Shown here piece after piece: positions 25,109 to 35,053 of a stretch of DNA of 64,000 bases. Every line of letters starts with the position of its first letter. The stretch's first letter is position 1. Made by a program: the position numbers and the translations under genes. The DNA is from Chloroflexota bacterium. Its GTDB lineage: Bacteria > Chloroflexota > Dehalococcoidia > Lucifugimonadales > JADFKI01. The notes below the pieces were generated by a model, which had not been told where the DNA came from, made no database searches, and saw only the letters and a list, made by a program, of their open reading frames with translations. The stretch lies in assembly GCA_009840355.1 (NCBI GenBank), contig VXNZ01000009.1:62001-126000 (forward strand), given 5' to 3'.

Positions 25109-25232
25109 GCAAATGCAAGCACGGTTACTTCAGTACCTATCCCACCGAAGGATGATGCCTATCCCAGCGAAGGCTGATGAAGGAAGAGCCTACCTTGAAC
25201 TGAGAAGATGCGGAGCGAGAAATCTTTGTGTA

Positions 25233-26234
25233 CTATGGCCACTGCAAATCGCCGTCGTCGTAGATGGCGTCTAAGAAGTCGGTGCTGAAGGCGGTGTTGT
25301 AGTCGAAGGGCTTGGGCAGCGCTTCGTGCGCGGTCAGGTGGTCGTAGAGCGCCTGCCACTGCTCCGGCGACATCTGCCCCAAGCCGCGCGCATCCGTCAG
25401 CGGGCTTATGGCGTCCTCGAACTCGGTGTCGAGCATGTATCGCTGGTGCGCGGGGTCTTCTTCCGGCGCGTACTTCATCACGATTTCGATTGCTTCTTCG
25501 CGGTTGTCGCGCGCGAATTCGAGCGCTCGCATCGTCGCCTTCAGGAAGCGTTCGACCTTGTCCGAATCGGCGTTCGCCAGTTCCTCGCGCGTGATGTATG
25601 TCAATCCAAGCGTGGGCACGCCATAGTCTGCCGGGTCCCACAGTGTTACATCGAAGCCCATGCGCCTGACGGTGTTCGGCTCATTGGACTTAAACACGGC
25701 GAGCACATCGACCTGACCTTCGGTAAGCACGCGCGGATCAAAGCCGACGCGCACTTCCTGCACGGCGCTGCGGTCAACCTGTTCCGCATCCACGATGGCA
25801 AGATAGTCGGGCGGGATGGACACCTTGTAGCCGAATATCCTGCCTTCCCAGTCGGTAGGAGATGCGATGCCGCTGTCTTTCAGCGCGAGAAAGCCTTGCT
25901 GCCCGCGCTGCCCAAAGAGCGCGAACGCGACAATCGGCAATCCTGGGTCAGACCTGCGCTTCAGCACGGAAGGCGCGTCCGCCGTGCTGAAATCGACATC
26001 GCCCGACATCAGCAGTTGCAGATGCTCGCCGCTGGACGCATGGCGGATTTCAACATCAAGCCCTTGTTCCGCAAAGTAGCCCTTCTCCTGCGCGACATAC
26101 ACGGACACCACAGGCAAGTTCGCCTGCGCCTTGTAGCCGTTCATGAAGACTACACTTTCCGGTTCTGCCCGCGAGCAGGCGAGCGCGGCTATGGCGAGCA
26201 GGATGGCTAATGGGACTATTAGAATGTTTCGCAA
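25233..26234 (-). CDS. NMT1/THI5-like ABC importer binding lipoprotein (ThiY-like)
   Basis: A 333-residue extracytoplasmic binding protein. Lipoprotein signal LAIAALACSRAE (lipid Cys20), then VSVYVAQEKGYFAEQGLDVEIRHASSGEHLQLLMSGDVDFSTADAP, typical of NMT1/THI5 proteins that bind pyrimidines, sulfonates or similar heterocycles. With the permease at 28137-29009 and ATPase at 28963-29829 it would form a complete importer, but two other genes lie between. TTG start with GGAA upstream. Exact ligand unknown; a thiamine precursor pyrimidine is the best guess. Confidence 0.87.
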   Translation of the reverse strand: MRNILIVPLAILLAIAALACSRAEPESVVFMNGYKAQANLPVVSVYVAQEKGYFAEQGLDVEIRHASSGEHLQLLMSGDVDFSTADAPSVLKRRSDPGLPIVAFALFGQRGQQGFLALKDSGIASPTDWEGRIFGYKVSIPPDYLAIVDAEQVDRSAVQEVRVGFDPRVLTEGQVDVLAVFKSNEPNTVRRMGFDVTLWDPADYGVPTLGLTYITREELANADSDKVERFLKATMRALEFARDNREEAIEIVMKYAPEEDPAHQRYMLDTEFEDAISPLTDARGLGQMSPEQWQALYDHLTAHEALPKPFDYNTAFSTDFLDAIYDDGDLQWP

Positions 26235-26300
26235 GGCGTAGTTCCGTTCTTCCTATGGCAATCTACTTGGTGCAAACCGCCCGCGGCTATATTCTGCGAG

Positions 26301-27473
26301 CTACTCACCCGGGGCAGGTCCCAGAACCTTGTATATCTTGTCTTCGGTGCGCTCCGATGTGGGCAGCACCTCCACGACCACGCGCGACAAACCCACCACT
26401 TCTCCTTGTTCGTCGAAGCTGTAGTTGTCGCCAATGGCGCCGCTCCAAGTGATGTCGTACATGCAGTCGCGGAAGCCGTCCGCATCTTGGTCGTCTTGCG
26501 TCTGCTTCAGACACTCGGCGGCGATATAGACATCGTCGTATGCGGAGCCCATATGCCAAGGGAAGACGATGTAGCCGTAGCGCTCGCGGAAGTTGGCTAG
26601 GACTTCTTGCCCTTTGCCATTGGCGGGGTCAAGGTCGGCGGTGATTGCCTTCAAGCCGGTAGCAGCGTCACCGGCTATCTCCATGGATGTTGCGCCCACG
26701 GTTACGGTCTCCGCGTAAATTGGACCATCGTAGCCCAGCTCGCGCGCCTGCTTGATGATGGTGCCAGCCGAGAACTCGGATTGGGGCGCAATGTGGACCG
26801 CATCCGGGTTCGCCGCGAACATCTTCTCCAGCTGCGTGCGAAAGTCTGTTATATCGGACGAATAGCGCTCTTCGGCAACGACCGTTCCGCCGCGCTTTTT
26901 GAACTGATCGACCGATGTGCGTCTGATACCCTCTGCGTAGTCAGTGGACTCGGTGATGGTCGCCAGCGTGCGGATGCCGTCCGCCCACAGGGTGTTTCCG
27001 GTGTCGATGCCAGTCTGCACATCGCTAATCTGCGTGCGGAAGATGTAGTCGCCGGCGTTGGCGATATCCGGGTTGCTCGCAAGCCCGGAGAAGAGGATGG
27101 TTCCGTCCGCTTCTGCCAGTGGCGCAGCGCCGAGCATTGCGCCGCTGCACGATGTCCCCAGGATAATCTTGATGCCGTCCACATCGGTAAGCTTCCTGTA
27201 TGCGGCGATAGCCCCCTGTGCGCTGCACTGCGAGTCTTCGATGACGAACTCCAGCATCCGCCCGTCTATCCCGCCCGCTGCGTTAATCTCGTCGAGCGCC
27301 ATCTGCTTGACCTGATTTGCCATAGTGCCGTAGGTCTCGCCGGGTCCGGTCAGCGACTCCATGACCCCGATCCTATACGGCATGTCCTGCGAAGCATCTT
27401 GGATGCCGCACGCCACGAGCGTCGCAGCCAACAATCCCAGAGCAATGATACTCTTGAAAGCTGATGCCGACAT
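26301..27473 (-). CDS. branched-chain amino acid type ABC binding lipoprotein (LivJ-like)
   Basis: A 390-residue periplasmic-binding protein type I. Lipoprotein signal LGLLAATLVACGIQ (lipid Cys22), then YRIGVMESLTGPGETYGTMANQVKQMALDEINAAGGIDG, ILGTSCSGAMLGAAPLAEADG and YIFRTQISDVQTGIDTG. It is predicted to bind amino acids, amides or urea-like solutes. No LivHMGF genes are in the window, so it is an orphan or belongs to a distant transporter. GGGAAG precedes the ATG. Confidence 0.9.
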   Translation of the reverse strand: MSASAFKSIIALGLLAATLVACGIQDASQDMPYRIGVMESLTGPGETYGTMANQVKQMALDEINAAGGIDGRMLEFVIEDSQCSAQGAIAAYRKLTDVDGIKIILGTSCSGAMLGAAPLAEADGTILFSGLASNPDIANAGDYIFRTQISDVQTGIDTGNTLWADGIRTLATITESTDYAEGIRRTSVDQFKKRGGTVVAEERYSSDITDFRTQLEKMFAANPDAVHIAPQSEFSAGTIIKQARELGYDGPIYAETVTVGATSMEIAGDAATGLKAITADLDPANGKGQEVLANFRERYGYIVFPWHMGSAYDDVYIAAECLKQTQDDQDADGFRDCMYDITWSGAIGDNYSFDEQGEVVGLSRVVVEVLPTSERTEDKIYKVLGPAPGE

Positions 27474-27540
27474 GAATAGGTTCTTCCCGGTGATACTCAG
27501 TGCTAATACGCTTGGCGGTTCGCGGCGGTGATATACAATC

Positions 27541-27570
27541 CCGTTAGTCCCCGTTAGTCCCCGTTAGTCG
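27541..27570. repeat. three tandem 10-bp repeats
   Basis: CCGTTAGTCC is repeated three times (the last copy ends in G), upstream of the LivJ-like gene on the minus strand. This could be a protein-binding array or simple slippage. Confidence 0.7.
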
Positions 27571-27644
27571 CAAGCCGCTTGTAACGGTCCGCAGTTAGTA
27601 AATCAGGTTGGGAGTGAAAGCGCAAGTAATCTCAGCCTGCGATA

Positions 27645-27923
27645 CTACTCAGTACGGGGCGCTTCGGCTTCGACAGGCGACGGCGTGATGTCCCGCCGGC
27701 ATCTGGGGCAGACTGTCGCTTTGAGGTCGATGAACTCATCGCACTTGGGACATGGCACGACGCCTATGCTTGCGACGGGACCGGACACAAATCTATTCGG
27801 TGCGCGCGGTCGGAGGAGCGCATGCACCAGCGCGATTGGACCGAGAAACAACGCGTAGAAGACCCATAGTGATGTGTTCGCGCCCTTGTTCGCAGCGATT
27901 GTAATGATGGAGGAATCCGAAAT
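27645..27923 (-). pseudogene. zinc-ribbon membrane protein, 5'-truncated
   Basis: The frame reads ANKGANTSLWVFYALFLGPIALVHALLR (one membrane helix), then a zinc ribbon VPCPKCDEF and TVCPRCRRDI (two CxxC pairs). Similar small proteins start with a longer hydrophobic N-terminus. Here no ATG, GTG or TTG precedes the conserved part, and a TGA stands at 27924-27926. The first usable codon is TTG at 27851, inside the membrane helix. It seems to have lost its 5' end. TTGTACAGAGA occurs at about 27936 and again at about 28085, flanking a 140-bp segment that may be an insertion. Confidence 0.6.
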
Positions 27924-28136
27924 TCAGAGCGCGACTTGTACAGAGACGATTTCACAAATGGTCTTCGACTGCAAAAATCGTCTTTCCAGCGATAGTGGGA
28001 AACCAGAAAGCGTGGAATCACAGGCGTTCTGAAAATCTTCACATCGACGCCGCCGAAGGCGTGGATGAATTGTGAACTTGTCTTTGTACAGAGAATCTTC
28101 CATCAAAACCTCTGTGAAGAATGATGTCCCCGCGCG

Positions 28137-29009
28137 TCAAAACGCCATCGTCGAGTCGTGCCAGAAGAGCATTTTGCGCTCTATGTATGCGGTGATGATT
28201 GTAAGCGTGATGCCGAGGAATGCGAGTACTAGAATCGCTGAGAATAGCGTAGGCATGTCTAGGTTGTTGTGCGCCACGATGATGACGCTGCCCAAGCCTC
28301 TGTCTCCGCTGAACCACTCGCCGACGACCGCGCCGATGACCGACAGCGGTATGGATATGCGGAATGCTGCGAACAGGTACGGCAGCGAACTGGGCAGGCG
28401 CAGCTTGAAGTATGTCTCCGCGCGGGAAGCGTGCAGCGATCGGAAGAAGTCCAGCGCGCCCGGGTTGACCGCGCGCAAGCCGACCATCGCGTTCACCAGC
28501 ACGGGGAAGAAGGTTATCAGACTGGCGATCAGCACCTTGGGCAGTGAGCCGAATCCGAACCAGATGACGAACAGCGGCGCGACCGCGACTATCGGCGTAA
28601 CCTTGACGAGGATGGCAATGGGCAGTAGCGTGCGCTCCAAGAAGCGCGAGTGCGCCATAAGCGTCGCGCCGGTGAACGCCACCGCAGCGCCGAGCGCGAA
28701 GCCAGCCAACGCCTCCGCAAGCGTGATGCCGCCGTGCAGCACGAAGAATCCGAAGTCGCCCCACAACCGCGCGATGACCACAGTTGGCGCAGGGACGATG
28801 TACACAGGGACACCGGCGGCGCGAACCCACGCCTCCCATATCACCACTGCGACCGCGATGGCGAATGCGGGCGGCAGGACGTAGCCTAGCGCGCCGAATG
28901 GAGATGCAATACGATGTCGCCGCCCGCTCGACGAACGGCCTGAGGCGGCGTTGGCGTCCGTGCTATCGGACTGCCGGCGTCGCAGCGGGGACTCCACTAG
29001 AAAGCGCAT
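28137..29009 (-). CDS. ABC importer permease, SsuC/TauC/ThiX type
   Basis: A 290-residue membrane subunit with about six helices and the family EAA loop (DFFRSLHASRAETYFKLRLPSSLPYLFAAFRI), followed by GAVVGEWFSGDRGLGSVI, a signature of nitrate/sulfonate/pyrimidine importers. ATG at 29009; the start overlaps the ATPase gene by 47 bases, giving translational coupling. It is the likely partner of the ThiY-like binding protein. Confidence 0.9.
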   Translation of the reverse strand: MRFLVESPLRRRQSDSTDANAASGRSSSGRRHRIASPFGALGYVLPPAFAIAVAVVIWEAWVRAAGVPVYIVPAPTVVIARLWGDFGFFVLHGGITLAEALAGFALGAAVAFTGATLMAHSRFLERTLLPIAILVKVTPIVAVAPLFVIWFGFGSLPKVLIASLITFFPVLVNAMVGLRAVNPGALDFFRSLHASRAETYFKLRLPSSLPYLFAAFRISIPLSVIGAVVGEWFSGDRGLGSVIIVAHNNLDMPTLFSAILVLAFLGITLTIITAYIERKMLFWHDSTMAF

Positions 29010-29829
29010 CCTTAACCCTGTATGTGTAATCCAAGAAGCGCTCCGAGCGCTCCACATCTTGGCGGCGCGGTCGCGGCAGGTCGATGGCGATGTCGCCGAC
29101 GATTTCGCCGGGTCGGGCGGACAGCACAGCTACCCTGTCGGACAGCACGACCGCCTCTGGTATGCTGTGCGTGACGAACAGCACGGTCGGCCTCTGCCGC
29201 TCCCATAGACGCAGCAATTCGTAGCGCATCTCCTCGCGCGTCATCTCGTCGAGTGCGCTCAACGGCTCGTCCATCAGCAGCAGGTCCGGCCCGAATGCCA
29301 GCGCTCTTGCAAACGCAACGCGCTGCCGCATGCCGCCGGAGAGTTGGTGCGGATAATAACCCGCGAAGTCTGCAAGCCCGACCGCGTTCAGCGTCTGCTC
29401 AGCGTTCGCGAGCGAATCCGCAGCGCCGGAGCCGGTGTTGAGCTGGAACGGCAGGCGCACATTGTCCAACGCGGTGCGCCAAGGTAGCAGCGCCGCGTCC
29501 TGCGACACGAAGCCAATGCCCTTGTGTTGTTGCAACTGCTGCGGTGTCATGCCGGACAGCGAGATTGTGCCGTACGATGCGTCCGTCAGCCCGCCGATGG
29601 CGCGCAGCAGCGTAGTCTTGCCACAGCCGCTTGGCCCGATGAGCGATACGAACTCGGACGGTGCGACATCAAGGCGCACATCGCGCAGCACTTCAAGGCT
29701 GCCCGCGTCTGTATTGTAGCGATGGCTAAGTCCGCTGACGGCAATGCTGGTGATGAGTCGCTCTCCATTGCAATGGCTTGTGCCGCTAGTTCCGGGCACA
29801 ATGTTAGCATAGTGCGGGCAGAGTGGCAT
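28963..29829 (-). CDS. ABC importer ATPase, SsuB/TauB/ThiZ type
   Basis: A cytosolic ATPase of up to 288 residues. Walker A GPSGCGKTTLLRAIGGL, Q-loop FVSQDAALLPWRT, signature LSGGMRQRVAFARAL, Walker B DLLLMDEPLSALD and H-loop VTHSIPEAV are all present, and the Q-loop LLPW is typical of nitrate/taurine/pyrimidine importers. The first in-frame ATG (29829) is used. Homology begins only around residue 26, and a GTG at 29799 is an alternative start. Confidence 0.9.
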   Translation of the reverse strand: MPLCPHYANIVPGTSGTSHCNGERLITSIAVSGLSHRYNTDAGSLEVLRDVRLDVAPSEFVSLIGPSGCGKTTLLRAIGGLTDASYGTISLSGMTPQQLQQHKGIGFVSQDAALLPWRTALDNVRLPFQLNTGSGAADSLANAEQTLNAVGLADFAGYYPHQLSGGMRQRVAFARALAFGPDLLLMDEPLSALDEMTREEMRYELLRLWERQRPTVLFVTHSIPEAVVLSDRVAVLSARPGEIVGDIAIDLPRPRRQDVERSERFLDYTYRVKDALSSGVPAATPAVR

Positions 29830-30032
29830 GGAACACTAATGGTGAGAAGACAAGATGGATGTGAAACATCGTGCTATAGTCCCCGATATGCTGGCGTTTC
29901 CGTTGTATAGGGACGCGGCACATTGGGAACGGCAGGCGCGCAGGAATCGGAAAATGGAACCGTTGGCGCCGGCGGCGATAATTAGACTACGCCAGCGTTA
30001 GAATTCGATGCACACAGAACGGGAGCAGACCA

Positions 30033-31526
30033 TTGAGTACACTTGCAAGCGTATTGAACCCACGAAGCGCGTCCGATATGGCGATCAGCGTGCCGGACGG
30101 CGCGAATGTTACCTACGCGGAGTTCGGCGAGGAGATTGAGCGAGTTGCGGAATTGCTCGCCGGCGCGGGGATGCAGCCCGGCAGAGCCGTGTCCATCGCA
30201 CTCCCGAACGGCTTGGAGTTCATGGTTGTGTTCCTTGCAGTCGCGCGCGCAGGGGCAATCGCCGCGCCGCTGAACCCGGCGTACACCGCCGACGAGTTCA
30301 AGTTTTATATGGAAGACGCCGAGGCGCAGCTCGCGATACTGCCGCTGGGCGAACATCCTGCGCGCGAGGCTGCGGCGGAACTAGGCGTACCGACCATAGA
30401 GGCGGCGTTGGACGATGCAGGGCGCACTGTGCTGTCGCGCGGCGGCGATACGCTGGCGGCTCGACGAGACGCGCCCGCGCCATCGCCCGACGATGTGGCG
30501 CTGTTCCTGCACACATCCGGCACTACCAGCCGTCCGAAAGGCGTGCCGCTGACGCACGGCAATCTCGCCGCTTCCATCAAGAACATCGGCGACACATACG
30601 GCTTGACGCCGGACGACATCGCAATGGTGGTGATGCCACTGTTCCATGTGCATGGGCTTATCGGGGTGTCGCTGTCCACGCTGAGCACGGGCGGCTCGCT
30701 GGTCGTGCCGGCACGATTCAGCGCGAGCCGGTTCTGGGGCGAGCAGCGAGACAGCGGCGCTACATGGTACTCTGCCGTGCCAACAATCCACCAGATTTTG
30801 CTGGCGCGCGCGGACGACGAAGACGCGCCGCACAGCAGCTTCAGGTTCATACGCTCGTGCTCGGCGGCGCTCGCGCCTACGGTCTTCGACCAGCTTGAAG
30901 CGCGATTTGGCGCGCCGGTGCTCGAGGCGTATGGCATGACGGAAGCATCGCACCAAATGTCGTCGAATCTGCTGCCTCCGGGCGATCGGATGCCCGGCAC
31001 GGTTGGCAAAGGCACGGGCGTTGACATAGCCATTATGGACGACGACGGCAACTTGCTGAGTGCGGGCGGGCGCGCGGAGGTTGTGATACGCGGCGCGAAT
31101 GTTACGCACGGCTACCACAACAACCCGGACGCCAACGCAGAGGCATTCACTAACGGCTGGTTCCGCACGGGAGATCAGGGCTTCCTCGACGCCGCCGGCA
31201 CGCTGACGCTGACCGGGCGCATCAAGGAGCTGATAAATAGGGGAGGCGAGAAGATTTCGCCGTTGGAGGTGGACGCCGCGCTGCTGGAGCATCCATCGGT
31301 CGCGGAGGCGGTGTGCTTCGGTGTTCCGCACACGATGTACGGCGAGGCAGTACAGGCGGCGGTCGTTATATCAGCGGACACGGACGAAGCGGCGATACGC
31401 GAATACTGCGGCGAGCGCCTGGCGGCGTTCAAAGTGCCGGACCGCGTGTACATCATCGACACCATGCCGCGCACCGCCACAGGCAAAATCCAGCGCCGCC
31501 ACATTGCGGCGATGTTTACGGAGTAG
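30033..31526 (+). CDS. AMP-binding acyl-CoA synthetase
   Basis: A 497-residue ANL-superfamily ligase that activates a carboxylic acid with ATP and CoA. Motifs: LFLHTSGTTSRPKGVPLTHGN (phosphate loop A3), LEAYGMTEASHQMSSN (A5), NGWFRTGDQGFLDAAGTLTLTGRIKELINRGGEKISPLEVD (A7-A8) and PRTATGKIQRRHI (catalytic Lys A10). The closest known groups are FadD/oxalyl-CoA synthetase-like enzymes; the acid is not known. TTG start at 30033 with GGGAG upstream. It is divergent from the ABC importer across a 203-bp gap that holds no obvious gene. Confidence 0.92.
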   Translation: MSTLASVLNPRSASDMAISVPDGANVTYAEFGEEIERVAELLAGAGMQPGRAVSIALPNGLEFMVVFLAVARAGAIAAPLNPAYTADEFKFYMEDAEAQLAILPLGEHPAREAAAELGVPTIEAALDDAGRTVLSRGGDTLAARRDAPAPSPDDVALFLHTSGTTSRPKGVPLTHGNLAASIKNIGDTYGLTPDDIAMVVMPLFHVHGLIGVSLSTLSTGGSLVVPARFSASRFWGEQRDSGATWYSAVPTIHQILLARADDEDAPHSSFRFIRSCSAALAPTVFDQLEARFGAPVLEAYGMTEASHQMSSNLLPPGDRMPGTVGKGTGVDIAIMDDDGNLLSAGGRAEVVIRGANVTHGYHNNPDANAEAFTNGWFRTGDQGFLDAAGTLTLTGRIKELINRGGEKISPLEVDAALLEHPSVAEAVCFGVPHTMYGEAVQAAVVISADTDEAAIREYCGERLAAFKVPDRVYIIDTMPRTATGKIQRRHIAAMFTE

Positions 31527-31598
31527 CTGCTATTGATGGACGGGATAGGAGTTTACCGCTCGCCCTGAATTTGTCGAAGGACGAGCGGGAGTATGTCC

Positions 31599-34040
31599 TT
31601 AAGCGGCGACGTCAACGCTCTGCTTGCTGAACGCCAATCCATCATCGTCCGCATCCACATGCACAACATCGCCGGCGGCGTATTCGCCGCTGATTATGGA
31701 CATGGATAGCGGATTCTCGATGTGCAGCTGGATGGCGCGGCGCAGGGGGCGCGCTCCGAACTTGCGGTCGAAGCCGGCATCGGCTAGCCAATCTAGCGCT
31801 TCACCCGTCAGGTATATCGATACACCGTGATCTTGCAGGCGCGATTGCGTATCTGCGAGCAGCAACTCCACGATGCGACGCACCTGCTCCGGCGACAGCG
31901 AATCGAAGACAATGGTCTCGTCCAGCCTGTTCAGGAACTCGGGGCGGAACGCGCGACGCAGCGCATCGTCAACAGACGCGCGTAGGCGCGATTCGTCGGA
32001 CTGCCCGCCGGTGGCGAATCCTGCCGAGCGACGGCTCGCCTCTGCCGTGCCCAGGTTGCTGGTCATTATCACCAGCGTGTTGCGGAAATCCACCGTTCTG
32101 CCGTGCCCGTCCGTCAGCCGCCCGTCTTCGAGTATCTGAAGCAGCACGTTGAATACATCCGGATGCGCCTTTTCGATCTCGTCGAACAGGATTACGCGGA
32201 ACGGGCGGCGGCGCACCGCTTCCGTCAGCTGGCCGCCTTCGTCGTAGCCGACATAACCCGGCGGCGCGCCGATGAGACGCGATACGGCATGCTTCTCCAT
32301 ATACTCGGACATGTCCAAGCGCACCATGTTCTGCTCGTCGTCGAACAGGTACTCGGCTAGCGCGCGCGCCAACTCGGTCTTTCCCACGCCTGTTGGTCCC
32401 AGGAAGATGAAGCTGCCGATAGGGCGATTCGGGTCTTTAAGACCGGCGCGAGCGCGGCGTATCGCATCCGAAACGGCCACAATTGCATCATCCTGCCCGA
32501 TGACGCGCTCGTGCAAGCGCTCTTCCATGTACAGCAGCTTGTCCGCTTCGCTTTCCAGCAGGCGGTCAACGGGTATGCCCGTCCAGATGGCGACAAGGCT
32601 GCCGATGTCTTCCGCGCGGACGACAGTGTAATCTTGGTCGCCGTCAGCGCCGTTGTGCGCGCTGCGTTCTGAGTCGAACTCGGCTTGTAACCGCAGGCGT
32701 TCCGCGCGAATCTTCGCGGCGCGTTCGTAGTCCGCAAGCTCGGCTGCGGCGGCTTCGTCGTCGGCGAGATGGCGCAGCTGGTGTTCCGCGTCCTTCAAGT
32801 GCGCCGGTAGCAGCTGCGCGTCGATGCGGAGCTTGCTCGCCGCCTCGTCGATTAGGTCAACCGCCTTGTCGGGCAGCAGCCTGTCGGAGATGTAGCGCGC
32901 GCTCAGGCGAACCGCTGCGCTGAGTGCATCGTCATCGACACGCAGCTTGTGGTGCGCCTCGTAGCGTGGACGTAGCGCCTTCAGCATTTCGATGGCGGTG
33001 TCTTCGTCCGGCTCTTCGACCAGAACCGGCTGGAACCGACGCTCAAGCGCGGCGTCGCGTTCAATGTACTTGCGGTATTCTTCTTCGGTCGTCGCGCCCA
33101 TCGCTTGCAGTTCGCCGCGCGCTAGGGCGGGCTTCATCATGTTGCTGGCATCGACTGCGCCCTCAGCCGCGCCCGCGCCGACGACGGTGTGGATTTCGTC
33201 GATGAACAGGATAATCTCGCGTTGAGCCTTGCGCACCTCGTCGAGCACGGCTTTCAGGCGTTCCTCGAACTCGCCGCGGAACTTGGAGCCGGCGACCAGC
33301 CCGCCCATATCGAGCGCGAGAACGCGGCGGTCTTTCAGCTCGTCCGGCACATCGCCGCTCACGATGCGCTGCGCCAAGCCCTCGGCGATCGCCGTCTTGC
33401 CCACGCCCGCGCCGCCGATGAGTACGGGATTGTTCTTCGTGCGTCGGATGAGCGTCTGCATCACGCGCGCCACTTCCTGGTCGCGTCCGACTATCGGGTC
33501 GAGATTGCCGTCTGTCGCCAGCTGCGTCAGGTCGATGGTAAAGCGTTCCAGTGAGCGGTAGCGGCTCTCGGCTTGCGGGTCGCTAACGCGGTGCGCGCCG
33601 CGGATCTTTTGGAGCACCTGATAGACGGCTTCGCGCGTTACGCCGTGCGCCGCGAGCAGCCGCGCCGCCGGGTCTTGTTCGTTCTGTGTCAGCGCGATGA
33701 GCAGGTGCTCGGCGCTGATGTAGTCGTCCTGCAGCCGCTCGGACTCGGTCTTCGCGCTGTACAGGAGCTGGCTCGCGCGCGGCGTCTGATAAATCTGGTT
33801 CGTCTGCTGGTTCGCCTTGGGCGTGCGCTCCATCGCCTCGTGCAGCGGCTGCATAATCTGCCTTGCGTCCGCACCGATGGCGGCGAGCACATCCGCGACC
33901 ACGCCGCCCTGCTGTTCGAGCAGCGCCATCAGCACATGCTCCGCGTCCCACTGCGTATGGCGGTACCGCTGCACAATCTGCTGCGAGTCGTGCAGCGCCT
34001 GCCGCGCCGCATCCGTGAATTCGTCCGGTCTCAAAACCAT
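31599..34040 (-). CDS. clpC: ClpC-type AAA+ unfoldase (Clp ATPase)
   Basis: An 813-residue hexameric unfoldase. N-terminal double Clp repeat ([18 protein letters not shown] and [23 protein letters not shown]). First AAA domain: Walker A GGAGVGKT (about 209), Walker [16 protein letters not shown] short middle domain with a UVR-like stretch ([18 protein letters not shown]) indicates ClpC rather than ClpB, whose coiled coil is longer. Second AAA domain: [21 protein letters not shown] (about 547) and the C-terminal [18 protein letters not shown]. It unfolds proteins for ClpP or refolds them. It has its own promoter and a CIRCE-like operator. Confidence 0.9.
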   Translation of the reverse strand: MVLRPDEFTDAARQALHDSQQIVQRYRHTQWDAEHVLMALLEQQGGVVADVLAAIGADARQIMQPLHEAMERTPKANQQTNQIYQTPRASQLLYSAKTESERLQDDYISAEHLLIALTQNEQDPAARLLAAHGVTREAVYQVLQKIRGAHRVSDPQAESRYRSLERFTIDLTQLATDGNLDPIVGRDQEVARVMQTLIRRTKNNPVLIGGAGVGKTAIAEGLAQRIVSGDVPDELKDRRVLALDMGGLVAGSKFRGEFEERLKAVLDEVRKAQREIILFIDEIHTVVGAGAAEGAVDASNMMKPALARGELQAMGATTEEEYRKYIERDAALERRFQPVLVEEPDEDTAIEMLKALRPRYEAHHKLRVDDDALSAAVRLSARYISDRLLPDKAVDLIDEAASKLRIDAQLLPAHLKDAEHQLRHLADDEAAAAELADYERAAKIRAERLRLQAEFDSERSAHNGADGDQDYTVVRAEDIGSLVAIWTGIPVDRLLESEADKLLYMEERLHERVIGQDDAIVAVSDAIRRARAGLKDPNRPIGSFIFLGPTGVGKTELARALAEYLFDDEQNMVRLDMSEYMEKHAVSRLIGAPPGYVGYDEGGQLTEAVRRRPFRVILFDEIEKAHPDVFNVLLQILEDGRLTDGHGRTVDFRNTLVIMTSNLGTAEASRRSAGFATGGQSDESRLRASVDDALRRAFRPEFLNRLDETIVFDSLSPEQVRRIVELLLADTQSRLQDHGVSIYLTGEALDWLADAGFDRKFGARPLRRAIQLHIENPLSMSIISGEYAAGDVVHVDADDDGLAFSKQSVDVAA

Positions 34041-34072
34041 CTTCTTCGCCCTTTCATATCAAGCATAGTTGC

Positions 34073-34092
34073 GCACTAAAGCAATCTAGTGC
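34073..34092 (-). promoter_or_regulatory. CIRCE-like inverted repeat at the clpC transcription start
   Basis: GCACTA-N8-TAGTGC is a perfect 6-bp inverted repeat. HrcA binds TTAGCACTC-N9-GAGTGCTAA; the GCACT and AGTGC cores agree, but the outer bases and the spacer differ by one. It covers the predicted start site of the promoter at 34098-34126, so repression is plausible. It may also be an unrelated operator. Confidence 0.5.
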
Positions 34093-34097
34093 ATATA

Positions 34098-34126
34098 AGT
34101 ATAGCAGTAGAGTTGATATGAATCAA
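34098..34126 (-). promoter_or_regulatory. sigma-70-type promoter of clpC
   Basis: On the minus strand TTGATT (-35, 34126-34121), 17-bp spacer, TATACT (-10, 34103-34098). Transcription would start near 34091, about 50 bases before the clpC ATG. Confidence 0.65.
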
Positions 34127-34256
34127 ATCAAGTTGGGGCATATGCAATTCTTCGTGATAAAATAGCCGCAGATAGGTTTTGCCATTTAAGTAAATGCTAC
34201 ATTACAAGTTGCTCTCTATTTCCTGAACAAAGATTGATTCCTCTACGGGAGATACT

Positions 34257-35018
34257 GTGATTGTCTCAAGCATGTTTCAGGGAGATGCTGGCGGTGACCG
34301 CGACATTCGTATTCAGTGGCTTCAGCATGATGTTTACGGAGAAGCATTAGATATTATTACGGGTTCTTGTCAAGAACATTTGAGGCGTGCGCATACATTA
34401 CTGGACGACTGGGAGGCGTGGGACTATATCGATAGCTACGATCATAGAACAATGCAAAGATCTCATGACCTGTTGGCAGCCGTATGGCGCTTTCGGCACG
34501 AATTTGAACTTAGACAGTTGAAATTGCCTATTGATGGAATGACTAAGACGAAGCACTCCGATGTTGTTGAGGAGTTTATTGAGAAAACTAATGGTTTCCT
34601 GAGGAAATCCGCCGTATCTGGCAGGATAGTCAGCGTCGGAGCATATTCCATTGAGATAATTCGGAATGATGTGCCTGCTCATGAACTAAACAACCACTAT
34701 ATCCATAACTATTCTCGGTATGGATATTCTTTTGTAAGCAGACCTCAATGCCCTATCGTATTCCCTCGCCAAAATATAAAGAAAGGTGAATTGTTAGTCA
34801 CTGACGACCGCAGCGATTTCCCAGGCTTTATAGGGCATTGGCTCTCGTGGCTTAGAAAAGAGGTCGAGTCTTGGGTAGATACGAAGCCAGATAGGATTCG
34901 TCTAGTTGCGCGAATTCTAAGAAACCAGAATCAACCTGCGGGCTATCGGGCTGAGGATGACTTATCAACGAGTATTATCAATGGCAACGAAGACGTGCCT
35001 TGGATAAACTATGCCTGA
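34257..35018 (+). CDS. hypothetical protein, AT-rich orphan
   Basis: A 253-residue soluble protein without recognisable domain. It is visibly more AT-rich than its neighbours, suggesting recent acquisition. Visible features are a Trp/Asp/Tyr-rich N-terminal helical part (LLDDWEAWDYIDSYDHRTMQRSHDLLAAVWRF) and an Asn/His/Tyr-rich middle (NNHYIHNYSRYGYSFVS). GTG start with GGGAG 6 bases upstream. An extended -10-like TGaTAAAAT lies at 34155-34163. The flanking gap 34041-34256 is AT-rich and holds the divergent promoters. Confidence 0.6.
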   Translation: MIVSSMFQGDAGGDRDIRIQWLQHDVYGEALDIITGSCQEHLRRAHTLLDDWEAWDYIDSYDHRTMQRSHDLLAAVWRFRHEFELRQLKLPIDGMTKTKHSDVVEEFIEKTNGFLRKSAVSGRIVSVGAYSIEIIRNDVPAHELNNHYIHNYSRYGYSFVSRPQCPIVFPRQNIKKGELLVTDDRSDFPGFIGHWLSWLRKEVESWVDTKPDRIRLVARILRNQNQPAGYRAEDDLSTSIINGNEDVPWINYA

Positions 35019-35053
35019 CAGAATAGAAGTATCTGATCGTATGAGAGAAATAG

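Noticed and set aside
25046-25118. Extended N-terminus of phosphofructokinase
   Set aside because: The 24 extra codons are translation of repeat B6, with Pro/His-rich low-complexity sequence and no homology.
27924-27926. TGA before the zinc-ribbon fragment as a second Sec codon
   Set aside because: No homologous sequence lies upstream of it in frame, and no hairpin at suitable distance; truncation is simpler.
29888-30001. 37-codon frame between the ABC ATPase and the acyl-CoA synthetase
   Set aside because: No ribosome site, no recognisable sequence, and it ends just before the next leader; chance frame.
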